From positions 1 through 64,000 of the forward strand of contig NZ_FZNR01000023.1 of the NCBI RefSeq assembly GCF_900188005.1: 64,000 bases of DNA, read 5' to 3'. The stretch comes from Actinoplanes regularis (GTDB taxonomy: Bacteria > Actinomycetota > Actinomycetes > Mycobacteriales > Micromonosporaceae). Position 1 is the first letter of the stretch. Each line of letters starts with the position of its first letter. The translations under genes were made by a program, and so were the position numbers. This document shows, piece after piece, positions 16,025-25,174 of this stretch. Below the pieces are notes generated by a model that ran no database searches, had not been told where the DNA came from, and saw nothing but the letters and a program-made list of their open reading frames with translations.

Positions 16025-16507
16025 TTGCCCGAATTCGTCCTCACCGTCGCCCGCTTCGGCTTCCTGATCCTGCTGTGGATCTTCGTGTTCACAGTGGTCG
16101 GGGTGATCCGGCGGGACCTCTTCGCGGGGGTCCGGTCGAAGAGCATCGTCGCCAGCCCTCGGGGGGTGGGTGGCGCGATCCTTCAAGGCCGGCCTGCGAA
16201 GGCGAAGCGCGGTAAGGCGGCACGGCAGTTGGTGGTGACCGCCGGCCAGTTGGCCGGTACCCGGATCACCCTTGGCGAGGCCCCGATCACGATCGGTCGC
16301 GCCGAGGATTCGACCCTGGTCATCACCGACGACTTCGCGTCGGCCCGGCACGCCCGGATCGTGCCCCGGGACGGGCAGTGGTTCGTAGAGGACCTCGGCT
16401 CGACCAACGGCACCTACCTCGATCGCGGTAAGGTCTCCGGACCCACCCCTGTCCCCCTTGGCGTCCCGATCCGGATCGGACGCACTTCACTCGAGTTACG
16501 GCCATGA
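16025..16507 (+). CDS. fhaB: FhaB (FipA): membrane FHA protein
   Basis: A 160-residue protein with one N-terminal membrane helix (about 5-28, FVLTVARFGFLILLWIFVFTV without long periplasmic part) and a C-terminal FHA domain (about 70-158: TIGRAEDSTLVI, SARHARIV, GSTNGTYLD). The known mycobacterial homologue links PknA/PknB phosphorylation to FtsZ and FtsQ during division. The start is a TTG 6 bp after the fhaA stop, and its 3' end overlaps pstP by 4 nt, so translation is coupled. Confidence 0.94.
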   Translation: MPEFVLTVARFGFLILLWIFVFTVVGVIRRDLFAGVRSKSIVASPRGVGGAILQGRPAKAKRGKAARQLVVTAGQLAGTRITLGEAPITIGRAEDSTLVITDDFASARHARIVPRDGQWFVEDLGSTNGTYLDRGKVSGPTPVPLGVPIRIGRTSLELRP

Positions 16508-18003
16508 CCCTGACCCTGCGCTATGCCGCTCAGTGCGACCGCGGTCTGATCCGAGACCTGAACCAGGACTCCGTCTACGCCGGGCCGCGGCTGCTTGCCG
16601 TCGCGGACGGCATGGGCGGCATGGCCGCCGGTGATGTCGCCTCCAATATCGTCATCGCCGCGATGGCGCCCCTCGACGACGACGTTCCAGGGGACGCGCT
16701 GGTCGACGCCCTGCGGCATGCCGTCGGCACCGCGAACCAGCAGTTGCGGGACACCGTCGACGCCAACCCGCAGATGGAGGGCATGGGCACCACGCTGACC
16801 GCGGTGCTCTTCACCGGCAGCAAGTTCGGCATGGTGCACATCGGTGACTCACGTGCGTACCTGCTGCGCAACGGCGAGTTCGCACAGATCACCAAGGACG
16901 ACACGTACGTCCAGATGCTGGTCGACGAGGGCCGGGTCAGCCCGGAGGAGGCGAGCAGCCACCCGCAGCGGTCGCTGCTCACCCGGGCGCTGGACGGCCG
17001 GGACATCGACCCGGAGTACTCGGTTCGCCAGGTTCTCAAGGGTGACCGGTACCTGATCTGCAGCGACGGCCTGTCCGGGGTGGTCAGCGGCGAGACGATC
17101 GGCCAGACCATGCGGGAGATCGCCGACCCGAAGGCCTGCGCCGAGCGGCTGGTGCAGCTCGCACTCCGCGGCGGCGGCCCGGACAACATCTCCGTGGTGA
17201 TCGCCGACCTGACCGACGCGGACATCGTCGAGCAGGCGCCGATCGTCGGGGGTGCGGCCGCGTCCGACCGGGGCAACACCACCATGGCCGACGCCTCGAC
17301 CCCGGCGTCCCGGGCCGCGGCGCTCAAGCAGCAGCCACCGCGCCCGGCCCAGCCGGAGACCGAGGGGTACGACCGCGACCCCGAGCCGACCGGTCACCCG
17401 GTCCGGACCAGCCTGCTGGTCCTGCTGGTGCTCGGCCTGCTGGGCGGCGGTCTCTGGGCCGGCTGGAAGTACACCCAGGACCAGTACTACGTCGGCGCGA
17501 CCGAGGCCGGCCAGCTCGCCATCTTCCGCGGTGTGCCGGGGCAGATCGCCGGACTCGACCTGTCCGCGGTGAGCGAGACCAGCACGGTTCGCCTCGACGA
17601 CCTGACCACCGTCGCCCAGGAGCGGGTCAAGCAGGGCATCCACGCCGCCAGCGAGAACGACGCCCGGGGCATGCTCACCGACCTGACCAGCGACCAGCCG
17701 TCCAACCCGAACCTGAAGCCGCTCTGTTCCGCGGTCAGCGCCGCGCCGACCGCCTCGAGCTCGCCTCGCCCGGCCGGCACCACCGCTACTTCGGCACCGG
17801 TGAAGGCGACTTCGGCGCCGGCCAAGGCGACATCGGCGCCGGCCAAAGCGGCGTCAGCGCCGGCGAAGGCGACTTCGGCGCCGGCCAAAGCGGCGTCAGC
17901 GCCGGCGAAGGCGACTTCGGCGCCGGCCGTCGAGCCGAGCGTCCAACCGTCCGCGAGCGCGTCCACTGCCGTCGACACGACCGACTGCCGGACCGCCGAC
18001 TGA
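16504..18003 (+). CDS. pstP: PstP: PP2C-type Ser/Thr phosphatase
   Basis: Membrane-anchored metal-dependent phosphatase that reverses PknA/PknB phosphorylation. 499 residues. The catalytic domain (1-240) shows RDLNQDSVYAG, VADGMGGM with Asp35, GMGTTLTAVL, VHIGDSRAYLLR, LICSDGLSG and GGGPDNISVV, i.e. all metal-binding acidic motifs. A membrane helix is at about 302-325. The extracytoplasmic part ends in six 7-residue KA(T/A)SAPA repeats and a Ser/Thr-rich tail. The repeat tail is unusual for PstP and suggests a wall-spanning stalk. ATG overlaps the fhaB stop (ATGA). Confidence 0.96.
   Translation: MTLTLRYAAQCDRGLIRDLNQDSVYAGPRLLAVADGMGGMAAGDVASNIVIAAMAPLDDDVPGDALVDALRHAVGTANQQLRDTVDANPQMEGMGTTLTAVLFTGSKFGMVHIGDSRAYLLRNGEFAQITKDDTYVQMLVDEGRVSPEEASSHPQRSLLTRALDGRDIDPEYSVRQVLKGDRYLICSDGLSGVVSGETIGQTMREIADPKACAERLVQLALRGGGPDNISVVIADLTDADIVEQAPIVGGAAASDRGNTTMADASTPASRAAALKQQPPRPAQPETEGYDRDPEPTGHPVRTSLLVLLVLGLLGGGLWAGWKYTQDQYYVGATEAGQLAIFRGVPGQIAGLDLSAVSETSTVRLDDLTTVAQERVKQGIHAASENDARGMLTDLTSDQPSNPNLKPLCSAVSAAPTASSSPRPAGTTATSAPVKATSAPAKATSAPAKAASAPAKATSAPAKAASAPAKATSAPAVEPSVQPSASASTAVDTTDCRTAD
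17803..17928 (+). repeat. 21-bp coding tandem repeat in pstP, 6 units
   Basis: Six in-frame 21-bp units encode KATSAPA or KAASAPA. Units alternate in a 42-bp higher-order pattern from the third unit on (aaagcggcgtcagcg / aaggcgacttcggcg), indicating duplication of a two-unit block. Confidence 0.9.
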
Positions 18004-18032
18004 GCACGGCCTTACAACGTCTGGGGATTTTT

Positions 18033-19535
18033 TTGACCGCGCCCGCTGTACCGGCTTCCTCGCCCGCTTCCACGGGCGAGCTGTCGCGTATCCCGGGATT
18101 GAAGACCCGGCGCAACGCCGAACTGGGCCTGCTGGCCTTCGCCATGGCCCTGGTGGCGATGTTCGCCTGGACCGTCGAGGCGAACCAGTTCGGCACCGTC
18201 TCGGGCACGTTCTGGGTGCCGCCGGTGCTGCTGAGCATCCTCTTCCTGGGCCTGCACGCGGTGGTGCGGATGACCGCGCCGTACGCGGATCCGGTGCTGA
18301 TCCCGGCGGTCGCGCTGATCAACGGGATCGGGGTGGCGTTCCTGCGCCGCCTGGACATCGCCCGCGCGATCGCGAACAAGGAGCCGGCTCCAGGCGTCTT
18401 CGCCGGCACCGGCGGGCGGCAACTGGCCTGGACGCTGGGCGCGCTGATCCTGGCCGCGGTGCTGCTGCTGGTGGTCCGCGATCACAAGGCGGTCTCCCGG
18501 TACGCGTACACGCTGGGCCTGGTCGGCATCGTGCTGGTGATGATCCCGGCGGTGCTGCCCGGCAGCCTCTCCGAGGTGAACGGCGCCAAGCTGTGGATCA
18601 AGTTCGGCTCGTTCTCGATCCAGCCCGGTGAGTTCGCCAAGCTGGCGCTGGTCTCGTTCTTCGCGTATTACCTGGTCCGCAAGCGCGAGGTGCTCTCGCT
18701 GGCCAGCCACCGCTTCCTCGGGCTGGACTTCCCGCGCGGCCGGGACCTGGGCCCGGTGGTCACTGTCTGGCTGCTCAGCCTCCTGGTCCTGGTCTTCGAG
18801 AAGGACCTGGGTACCGCGCTGATGTACTTCGGCCTGTTCGTGGTCACCCTCTACGTGGCCACGGAGCGGTCCAGCTGGCTGATCATCGGCCTGCTGCTCT
18901 TCTTCGGCGGCGTCTACGTGGCGTACCTGCTGGGCGAGGCGGTCGGCGGTCCGTTCGCGAACTTCTACGACCGGGCGCAGGTCTGGCTGGACCCGTTCGC
19001 CACCGCCAACTACGAGCGGGTCGGCGGCAGCTACCAGCTGGTCCAGGGCCTGTTCGGGCTCGGCACCGGCGGTCTGTTCGGCTCCGGCCCCGGCGGTGGC
19101 TCGCCCGGCTTCATCCCCGAGGTGCGTACCGACTTCATCTTCGCCGGGCTGGGTGAGGAGATCGGCCTCTTCGGCCTCTCCGCGCTGCTGGTGATGTATC
19201 TGCTGATCGTCGAGCGCGGTCTGCGGGCGGCGCTGGCGGTCCGGGACTCGTTCGGCAAGCTGGTCGCCGGTGGTCTGGCCTTCACGCTCGGCCTCCAGGT
19301 CTTCGTGATCCTCGGCGGTATCACCGGCCTGATCCCGCTGACCGGTCAGACCACCCCGTTCCTCTCCGCCGGTGGTTCCTCGCTGATGGCGAACTGGCTG
19401 TTGGTGGCGATGCTTTTGCGGATCTCCAACGCGGCGCGCGGACCGGCCGCGAGCGGAGCCGGGCCGGATCGGCCCGGACCCAAGAAAGCCCCCACCCAAC
19501 TGCACGGCGCCATGACGGAGGTGATCAAGCCGTGA
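18033..19535 (+). CDS. rodA: RodA/FtsW-type SEDS peptidoglycan glycosyltransferase
   Basis: A 500-residue SEDS polytopic protein with about ten to twelve membrane helices. It polymerises lipid II into glycan strands with its partner class B PBP, encoded next. Seen: GAKLWIKFGSFSIQPGEFAKLALVSFFAYYL, KDLGTALMYFGLFV, GTGGLFGSGPGGGSPGFIPEVRTDFIFAGLGEEIG and the C-terminal NAARGP region, all SEDS hallmarks. TTG start at 18033 with GGGGA upstream; the 29-bp gap after pstP is the largest in this operon. The 3' end overlaps pbpA by 4 nt (GTGA). Confidence 0.95.
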   Translation: MTAPAVPASSPASTGELSRIPGLKTRRNAELGLLAFAMALVAMFAWTVEANQFGTVSGTFWVPPVLLSILFLGLHAVVRMTAPYADPVLIPAVALINGIGVAFLRRLDIARAIANKEPAPGVFAGTGGRQLAWTLGALILAAVLLLVVRDHKAVSRYAYTLGLVGIVLVMIPAVLPGSLSEVNGAKLWIKFGSFSIQPGEFAKLALVSFFAYYLVRKREVLSLASHRFLGLDFPRGRDLGPVVTVWLLSLLVLVFEKDLGTALMYFGLFVVTLYVATERSSWLIIGLLLFFGGVYVAYLLGEAVGGPFANFYDRAQVWLDPFATANYERVGGSYQLVQGLFGLGTGGLFGSGPGGGSPGFIPEVRTDFIFAGLGEEIGLFGLSALLVMYLLIVERGLRAALAVRDSFGKLVAGGLAFTLGLQVFVILGGITGLIPLTGQTTPFLSAGGSSLMANWLLVAMLLRISNAARGPAASGAGPDRPGPKKAPTQLHGAMTEVIKP

Positions 19536-21034
19536 ACGCCCCTCTCCGCCGCGCCGGCGTGGTCGTCCTGGTGCTGTTCGGTCTGATCTTCGCGAACCTG
19601 AACTGGGTTCAGGCGTACAAGGCCGACGACTACCGCACGGCCTCCCGGAACCCGCGAGTGACCGTGGCCGAGTACAAGCGTCCCCGTGGCGTGATCGAGG
19701 CCGACAACGGCGTCGCGCTCGCCAAGAACGCCGAGACCGACGACACCCTTAAGTACCTGCGTCAGTACCCGAAGAGGGAGATCTACGCGCCGGTCCTCGG
19801 TTACAAGCCGGTCAGCCTCGGCGCCACCGGTATCGAGGAGACCGAGAACGACTTCCTCTCGGGCGAGAGCGACAAGCTCTTCGCGGATCGGCTCGCCGAC
19901 ATGTTCACCGGTGAGGAGACCGGTGGCGGCAACGTGATCCTGTCGCTGAAGTCCAAGGCGCAAGAGGTCGCCTGGAAGCAGATGACCGACAACGAGCGCG
20001 GTGCGACCAAGGGCGCGGCGGTGGCGATCGACCCGCGTACCGGAGCGATCCAGGCGCTGGTGTCGATGCCCAGCTACGACCCGAACAAGCTGGTCACGCA
20101 CGACAAGGCCGCGGCCGCCAAGGCATATCAGGAGCTGAACGCCGACCCGAGTCAGCCGATGCTGAACCGGGCGCTGGCGCAGACCCTGCCGCCCGGCTCG
20201 ACCTTCAAGGTGGTCGTCTCGGCGGCGGCCCTGCAGAACGGTTACGACGTCGACACCGAGATCCCGGCCGGCAGCGTCTACCAGGAGGGTGGCGCGACCA
20301 TCCGCAACGCCGAGGACGAGGTCTGTCCGGGCAGCGAGATCTCCCTCAAGGAGGCGCTGACCGAGAGCTGCAACACCGGCTTCGCCAAGCTCGGCGTGAA
20401 GCTCGGCGCGGACAAGGTGAAGGGCGCCGCCAAGGCGTTCGGCTTCGAGGACGACACCCTCAAGGTCGGCGACCTGGAGAGCGGCGACGGCCTGAAGGTG
20501 GCGGCGAGCCGCACCGGCGACATCGCCAACCCGGACGGCAGCACCGACAAGGCGGCGCTGGCCCAGTCCTCGATCGGCCAGCGGGACGTGCGGATGACGC
20601 CGTTGCAGGGCGCGCTGATCGCGGCCACGGTGGCCAACGGCGGCGAGCAGATGCGGCCCTACCTGGTGCAGAAGCTGCTGAGCCCGGACCGCCGGACGAT
20701 CTACACCGCCTCGCCGAAGAAGCGGAGCGACCCGGTCAACGGCGAGGTCGCCTCGAAGCTCAAGGAAATGATGGTCAGTGTCGTCGAGAACGGCACCGGC
20801 AAGAAGGCGAGAATCGACGGCTACACCGTCGGTGGCAAGACCGGCACCGCGCAGAACGCCGAGGGCAAGGACCCGCACGGCTGGTTCATCGGGTTCGCCT
20901 TCAACGACAAGGGCGAACCGGTCTCCGCGGTCTGCGTCATGCTGGAGAACGTCCGCGGTGGTCACGCGAGCGCCGAAGCAGCCCGGATCGCCGGGTTGAT
21001 CATGAAGGCCGCGGCCGGCGGGGGAGGGAACTGA
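19532..21034 (+). CDS. pbpA: PbpA: class B penicillin-binding protein (transpeptidase)
   Basis: A 500-residue membrane-anchored transpeptidase cross-linking peptidoglycan made by the adjacent RodA. One N-terminal signal anchor (about 8-28). A dimerisation domain follows, then the penicillin-binding domain with SxxK at Ser223 (GSTFK), SxN at 279-281 (SCN) and KTG at 436-438 (GGKTGTAQ). All three catalytic boxes are intact. In mycobacteria PbpA is phosphorylated by PknB and is needed for septation. The GTG start overlaps the rodA stop; pknA follows after 1 bp. Confidence 0.96.
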   Translation: MNAPLRRAGVVVLVLFGLIFANLNWVQAYKADDYRTASRNPRVTVAEYKRPRGVIEADNGVALAKNAETDDTLKYLRQYPKREIYAPVLGYKPVSLGATGIEETENDFLSGESDKLFADRLADMFTGEETGGGNVILSLKSKAQEVAWKQMTDNERGATKGAAVAIDPRTGAIQALVSMPSYDPNKLVTHDKAAAAKAYQELNADPSQPMLNRALAQTLPPGSTFKVVVSAAALQNGYDVDTEIPAGSVYQEGGATIRNAEDEVCPGSEISLKEALTESCNTGFAKLGVKLGADKVKGAAKAFGFEDDTLKVGDLESGDGLKVAASRTGDIANPDGSTDKAALAQSSIGQRDVRMTPLQGALIAATVANGGEQMRPYLVQKLLSPDRRTIYTASPKKRSDPVNGEVASKLKEMMVSVVENGTGKKARIDGYTVGGKTGTAQNAEGKDPHGWFIGFAFNDKGEPVSAVCVMLENVRGGHASAEAARIAGLIMKAAAGGGGN

Positions 21035-21035
21035 C

Positions 21036-22364
21036 ATGATCCGCCCGGGGGTCACGCTCGGTGGGCGCTACCGCTTGGAGGAGCGGATCGCCGGCGGCGG
21101 TATGGGTGACGTGTGGCGCGGCACGGACGACGTGCTGGGCCGGACGGTCGCCGTCAAGATTTTGCTGCCGGCGCTGCTGGACGAGCCCGGCTTCGCCGAG
21201 CGGTTCCGCGGTGAGGCGCGCACCATGGCGACCCTCAACCACCCGGGCGTGGTCGACGTCTACGACTACGGCAGCGACCAGCAACTCGCCTTCCTGGTGA
21301 TGGAGTACGTCGAGGGCGACGCGCTGTCCCGCACGCTGAGCCGGGTCGGCCGGCTCACCCCGGCCCGGACCATGGCGCTGGTCGCCCAGGCCGCCGACGC
21401 GCTGCAGGCCGCTCACGGCAACGGCATCGTGCACCGCGACGTGAAGCCCGGCAACCTGCTGGTCCGGCCGAACGGCACGCTGGTCCTGACCGATTTCGGC
21501 ATCGCCCGGTCCGCCCTGGTCGGGCAGTTGACCGTGGCCGGCGCGGTGCTCGGCACGGCCTCGTACATCTCGCCCGAGCAGGCGGCCGGGGACGTGGCCA
21601 CTCCGGCTTCCGACGTGTACGCCCTCGGCGTCGTCGCCTACCAGTGCCTCTCCGGGCACCGGCCGTTCGACGGCGCGACCCCGATCGAGATCGCCATGAA
21701 GCACGTACGGGAGACTCCCCGCCCGCTGCCCGGCGACATCCCACCCGCGGTCCGCGCCATCGTCGAGCGTGCGCTCGCCAAGGACCCGGCCGCGCGCTGG
21801 CCGAGCGCCGCGGCGATGGCGGCGGTGGCCCGGCAGGCTGCGGCCTCGCTGACCACCACGGTGCACCCGCAGACGACCCCACCGGTCCGGGCCACGCCGA
21901 TCAGCCCAGCCCCGTCGCAGCAGGCCCGGGCCGCGGTGCCCCGGCCGACCTCGGGTGCCCGGGGCGCGGCCTCGGTGCCGTCCGCGCCGCCGGCGCCCTC
22001 GTCACCGGTGCCGCCGCCGGCGCCGCCGCACTACCGCCCGCAATCAGGGCCGCCGATGAGTGGGTATCCGCAGCAGGTGCCGATGACCAAACCGGAGGGT
22101 GCCTTCGGCCGGCAGGTGCTGATCGTGCTCGCCGTGGTCCTGGCACTTCTGGTTCTGCTCTGTGCCGGGGTTATCTCGTTCCTGTATCGACATGGCAACA
22201 GCGCCGCCGCCGCCGAAAACGCGCTGGGTTATCGCAGCAGCTCGACGGCTATTCTCCGCATGGACGTGGCCACCGACCCGGTGTCGGCGGCGTCGTACCG
22301 TCTTACGAAGGCCGATGCCCAGCTCGGCTCGATCCGACCGAACGAAGGACGACAGACGCTATGA
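21036..22364 (+). CDS. pknA: PknA: membrane Ser/Thr protein kinase
   Basis: A 442-residue eukaryotic-type kinase. Catalytic domain 12-275: glycine loop IAGGGMGDVWRG, Lys41 (VAVK), HRD 133-135, DFG 153-155, and GTASYISPEQA. A Pro/Ala-rich linker follows, a membrane helix (about 360-385) and a short 55-residue extracytoplasmic tail with no PASTA domain, as is usual for PknA. It acts with PknB on division and wall-synthesis proteins. It overlaps pknB by 4 nt (ATGA). Confidence 0.96.
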   Translation: MIRPGVTLGGRYRLEERIAGGGMGDVWRGTDDVLGRTVAVKILLPALLDEPGFAERFRGEARTMATLNHPGVVDVYDYGSDQQLAFLVMEYVEGDALSRTLSRVGRLTPARTMALVAQAADALQAAHGNGIVHRDVKPGNLLVRPNGTLVLTDFGIARSALVGQLTVAGAVLGTASYISPEQAAGDVATPASDVYALGVVAYQCLSGHRPFDGATPIEIAMKHVRETPRPLPGDIPPAVRAIVERALAKDPAARWPSAAAMAAVARQAAASLTTTVHPQTTPPVRATPISPAPSQQARAAVPRPTSGARGAASVPSAPPAPSSPVPPPAPPHYRPQSGPPMSGYPQQVPMTKPEGAFGRQVLIVLAVVLALLVLLCAGVISFLYRHGNSAAAAENALGYRSSSTAILRMDVATDPVSAASYRLTKADAQLGSIRPNEGRQTL

Positions 22365-24142
22365 CGGCGCAGGCCCGACTGCTCGGTGGCAGATACCAGG
22401 TCGGCGAGCTGCTCGGCTACGGCGGCATGGCAGAGGTGCACCGGGGACGCGACCTCCGCCTCGGCCGTGACGTGGCGATCAAGATGTTGCGTACTGACCT
22501 GGCCCGTGACGCCACCTTCCAGGAGCGGTTCCGGCGCGAGGCGCAGAATTCGGCCGCACTGAATCACCCGGCCATCGTGGCGGTGTATGACACCGGCGAG
22601 GAGATCTCGGCCACCGGTGAGAAGCTTCCGTTCATCGTCATGGAGTTCGTCAACGGGCAGACCCTCAAAGAGGTCCTGGCCCAGGAGCAGCGGCTGCAGC
22701 CGCGCCGCGCTCTGGAGATCATCGCCGACATCTGCGCCGCGCTGGAGTTCAGCCACCGGCACGGGATCATCCACCGGGACATCAAGCCCGGCAACGTGAT
22801 GATCACGCAGAACGGCCAGGTCAAGGTCATGGACTTCGGTATCGCGCGGGCCCTGGCCAGCGGTGCCACCACGATGACCCAGACCAGCGCGGTGATCGGC
22901 ACGGCTCAGTACCTCTCCCCCGAGCAGGCGCGCGGCGAGGCCGTGGACGCCCGCTCCGATGTGTACGCGGCCGGCTGCGTCCTCTTCGAGCTGCTGATCG
23001 GGCATCCGCCGTTCGTCGGCGACAGCCCGGTGAGCGTGGCCTACCAGCACGTCCGGGAGGACCCGCGGGCGCCGAGCTCGATCAGCCGCGAGATCCCGCC
23101 GGACCTCGACGCGATCGTCCTGAAGGCGCTCGCGAAGAACCCGCTGAACCGGTACCAGAGCGCTCAGGAGATGCGTGCCGACGCGCTGCGCGCGGTCTCC
23201 GGCCGTCCGGTGATGGCCACCCCGGTGATGAACCAGGCCGAGACCGTCGCGATGAACAACGGCCCGCGTCAGTGGCAGCCGCAGTCGGCCACCACGATGC
23301 AGCGGCCGATCCCGGCCGGCTACGCGGGCGGTCGGCCGCCGGACAACCGGCAGTCCTGGGTGTGGGCCACGGTGGCCGGCCTGGGCGTGCTGGTCGTGAT
23401 CGTGCTCGGGGTCGCGCTGGCGATGAACAAGAACAACCCCGGGAATCAGCAGCAGCCACCCGCCAAGGTGGCGATGCCCGACCTGACGGGCCTCACCGAG
23501 CCGAAGGCGCAGGATAAGCTGACCCAGCTCGGGTTCACCAACATCGCGCCGAACCAGCCGGTGGAGGAGAACGACTGCAAGGGCGAGGTGAAGAACCAGA
23601 CCCCGACCCCGGGTACCACGGTTCCGGTCGACACCCAGGTCACCTACACGATCTGCAACGCGCCGGACAAGGTGACCGTGCCGACCAACCTCGTCGGTGG
23701 CACCCGGGCGGCCGCCGAGGCGGCGCTGAAGGACAAGAAGCTGCTTCCGGTCTTCAAGTCGGTCAACAGCACGTTGCCCAAGGGCCAGGTCATCAGCGTG
23801 GACAAGGAGGGCGAGCAGGTCGAGCCGGGCACCGAGATCACTGTTCAGATCTCCAACAACAACCTCGTGCTCGTGCCGAACGTGGTGGGCAGGTCCGAGG
23901 AGGCCGCCACCGTGTTGCTCCAGAACGCCGGCCTGAACGTCGACGTGATCAACGTGGACAGCGGTGGCGAACCGGGCAAGGTCATCGCGCAGAGCAAGAA
24001 GGCGAACTCGAAGGTCGAGTCCGGCACCCAGGTGCAGATCACCGTGGTCAGCGAGGAAGCGACGCCCAACCCGAGTGACTCCACCTCGCCCGGCCCGACG
24101 GATACCTCCGGCACCGGTGGCGGCACCGGGTTCGACGAGTAG
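22361..24142 (+). CDS. pknB: PknB: Ser/Thr kinase with three PASTA domains
   Basis: A 593-residue receptor kinase that senses muropeptide/lipid II and phosphorylates growth and division proteins. Kinase domain 11-280 with Lys41, HRD 138-140, DFG 158-160 and an activation loop TTMT whose Thr171 and Thr173 coincide with the phosphorylated pair known in mycobacterial PknB. Membrane helix about 333-355. PASTA domains at about 369-433, 436-499 and 501-565, one fewer than the mycobacterial four. The Cys pair in PASTA 1 (406, 432) could form a disulfide. A Ser/Thr/Gly tail ends the protein. The frame is open far upstream inside pknA, but ATG 22361 with the 4-nt overlap is the real start. Confidence 0.97.
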   Translation: MTAQARLLGGRYQVGELLGYGGMAEVHRGRDLRLGRDVAIKMLRTDLARDATFQERFRREAQNSAALNHPAIVAVYDTGEEISATGEKLPFIVMEFVNGQTLKEVLAQEQRLQPRRALEIIADICAALEFSHRHGIIHRDIKPGNVMITQNGQVKVMDFGIARALASGATTMTQTSAVIGTAQYLSPEQARGEAVDARSDVYAAGCVLFELLIGHPPFVGDSPVSVAYQHVREDPRAPSSISREIPPDLDAIVLKALAKNPLNRYQSAQEMRADALRAVSGRPVMATPVMNQAETVAMNNGPRQWQPQSATTMQRPIPAGYAGGRPPDNRQSWVWATVAGLGVLVVIVLGVALAMNKNNPGNQQQPPAKVAMPDLTGLTEPKAQDKLTQLGFTNIAPNQPVEENDCKGEVKNQTPTPGTTVPVDTQVTYTICNAPDKVTVPTNLVGGTRAAAEAALKDKKLLPVFKSVNSTLPKGQVISVDKEGEQVEPGTEITVQISNNNLVLVPNVVGRSEEAATVLLQNAGLNVDVINVDSGGEPGKVIAQSKKANSKVESGTQVQITVVSEEATPNPSDSTSPGPTDTSGTGGGTGFDE

Positions 24143-24154
24143 GTAGCAGCGAAG

Positions 24155-24190
24155 CGAGAGCCGGCAGCCCGGGTGGGCTGCCGGCTCTCG
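24155..24190. terminator. Bidirectional terminator between pknB and trpG
   Basis: A perfect 16-bp stem (CGAGAGCCGGCAGCCC with its complement) with a GGGT loop lies between the convergent pknB and trpG genes, 12 bp after the pknB stop. Confidence 0.9.
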
Positions 24191-24222
24191 GCGTATTCGC
24201 GGTAGTGCGGGCGAAGCGGTGG

Positions 24223-24885
24223 TCAGACGGTGGCGAAGGCAGAGCGGCGGCGGGCCTCCACCTCGGCGGCCAGCGGCGGGGCCTTCTCCAGCGCCGACTC
24301 CAGGCCGCAGGTGGCCAGCCAGTTCGCCAGCATGGTGTGACCGCCCTCGGTGAGTACCGACTCGGGGTGGAACTGCACACCCTCGATCGGCAGCGTGCGG
24401 TGCCGCATCGCCATCACCACCCCGGACTCGGTCCAGCCGGTCACCTCGATCTCGTCCGGCAGCGTCTCGGGCAGCACGGCGAGTGAGTGGTAACGGGTTG
24501 CGGTGAACGGGTCCGGCAGGCCGGCCAGGACACCCTCACCCCTGTGGTGCACCGCCGACGTCTTGCCGTGCAGCAACTCCGGCGCCCGGGTCACCGTCGC
24601 GCCGAAGGCGGCACCGATCGCCTGATGACCCAGGCAGACACCGAAGAGCGGGAGCTTTCCGCCGTACGCCCGGATCACGTCCAGCATGATCCCGGCGCGG
24701 GTCGGCTCACCCGGACCGGGCGACAGCAGGATGCCGTCCGCACCGAGGTCGCCCACCTCGGCGACGCTGATCTCGTCGTTGCGCCGCACCTCGCACTCGG
24801 CGCCGAGCTGGCCCAGGTACTGAACCAGGTTGAAGACGAACGAGTCGTAGTTGTCGATGACGAGAATGCGCACGTCAGTCGCCAT
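24223..24885 (-). CDS. trpG: Anthranilate/aminodeoxychorismate synthase glutaminase subunit
   Basis: Class I glutamine amidotransferase, 220 residues, supplying ammonia to chorismate-using synthases (anthranilate for Trp or aminodeoxychorismate for folate). Seen: VIDNYDSFVFNLVQYLG, LLSPGPGEP, nucleophile Cys84 in FGVCLGHQAIG, the YHSLAV segment and the FHPES His/Glu pair. A homologue sits in the same place beside pknB in mycobacteria (annotated trpG), suggesting it serves one or both pathways without a linked synthase. It overlaps the preceding small membrane protein by 11 nt. Confidence 0.93.
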   Translation of the reverse strand: MATDVRILVIDNYDSFVFNLVQYLGQLGAECEVRRNDEISVAEVGDLGADGILLSPGPGEPTRAGIMLDVIRAYGGKLPLFGVCLGHQAIGAAFGATVTRAPELLHGKTSAVHHRGEGVLAGLPDPFTATRYHSLAVLPETLPDEIEVTGWTESGVVMAMRHRTLPIEGVQFHPESVLTEGGHTMLANWLATCGLESALEKAPPLAAEVEARRRSAFATV

Positions 24886-25171
24886 CGGCGAGGTCTCCTG
24901 GGTGGGGTTGGTTGGAGGTCGTGCTGTAGGGGATCGCGTCGGGCGCCGAGGCGTCCGGGTCGGGCGACGCGCCCGCGCCGTCCGGGGTCACCGAGTTCGG
25001 GTCGATCTGCGAAGTGTCGCCGACCTGCACGTCGTCGAAGGGCAGCAGCGGCGTCGCCCACGGGAACACCACGTACCACAGCAGCGAGCCGACCGCGGCG
25101 AGCAGCACGACCGACATAGTCAGCCTGCTCCAGAGAGGTCCCGGGAGCTTGCGCCAGATCCAGGCGTACAT
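24875..25171 (-). CDS. Small single-pass membrane protein
   Basis: A 98-residue protein. MYAWIWRKLPGPLWSRLTMSV leads into one membrane helix (about 17-38), followed by a Pro/Asp/Ser-rich extracytoplasmic tail. The WIWRKLPG...W start is typical of a conserved actinobacterial small protein found between trpG and the sortase gene. Function unknown. It sits 3 bp after the sortase stop and overlaps trpG, so it belongs to the same minus-strand operon. Confidence 0.8.
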   Translation of the reverse strand: MYAWIWRKLPGPLWSRLTMSVVLLAAVGSLLWYVVFPWATPLLPFDDVQVGDTSQIDPNSVTPDGAGASPDPDASAPDAIPYSTTSNQPHPGDLADGD

Positions 25172-25174
25172 CCG

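Noticed and set aside
19346..21055. 569-codon minus-strand frame over rodA/pbpA
   Set aside because: Antisense shadow of two well-recognised genes; no protein-like motifs.
21644..22360. N-terminal extension of PknB into pknA
   Set aside because: The frame is open but Arg/Pro-rich nonsense. The kinase begins normally at ATG 22361 with a 4-nt overlap.
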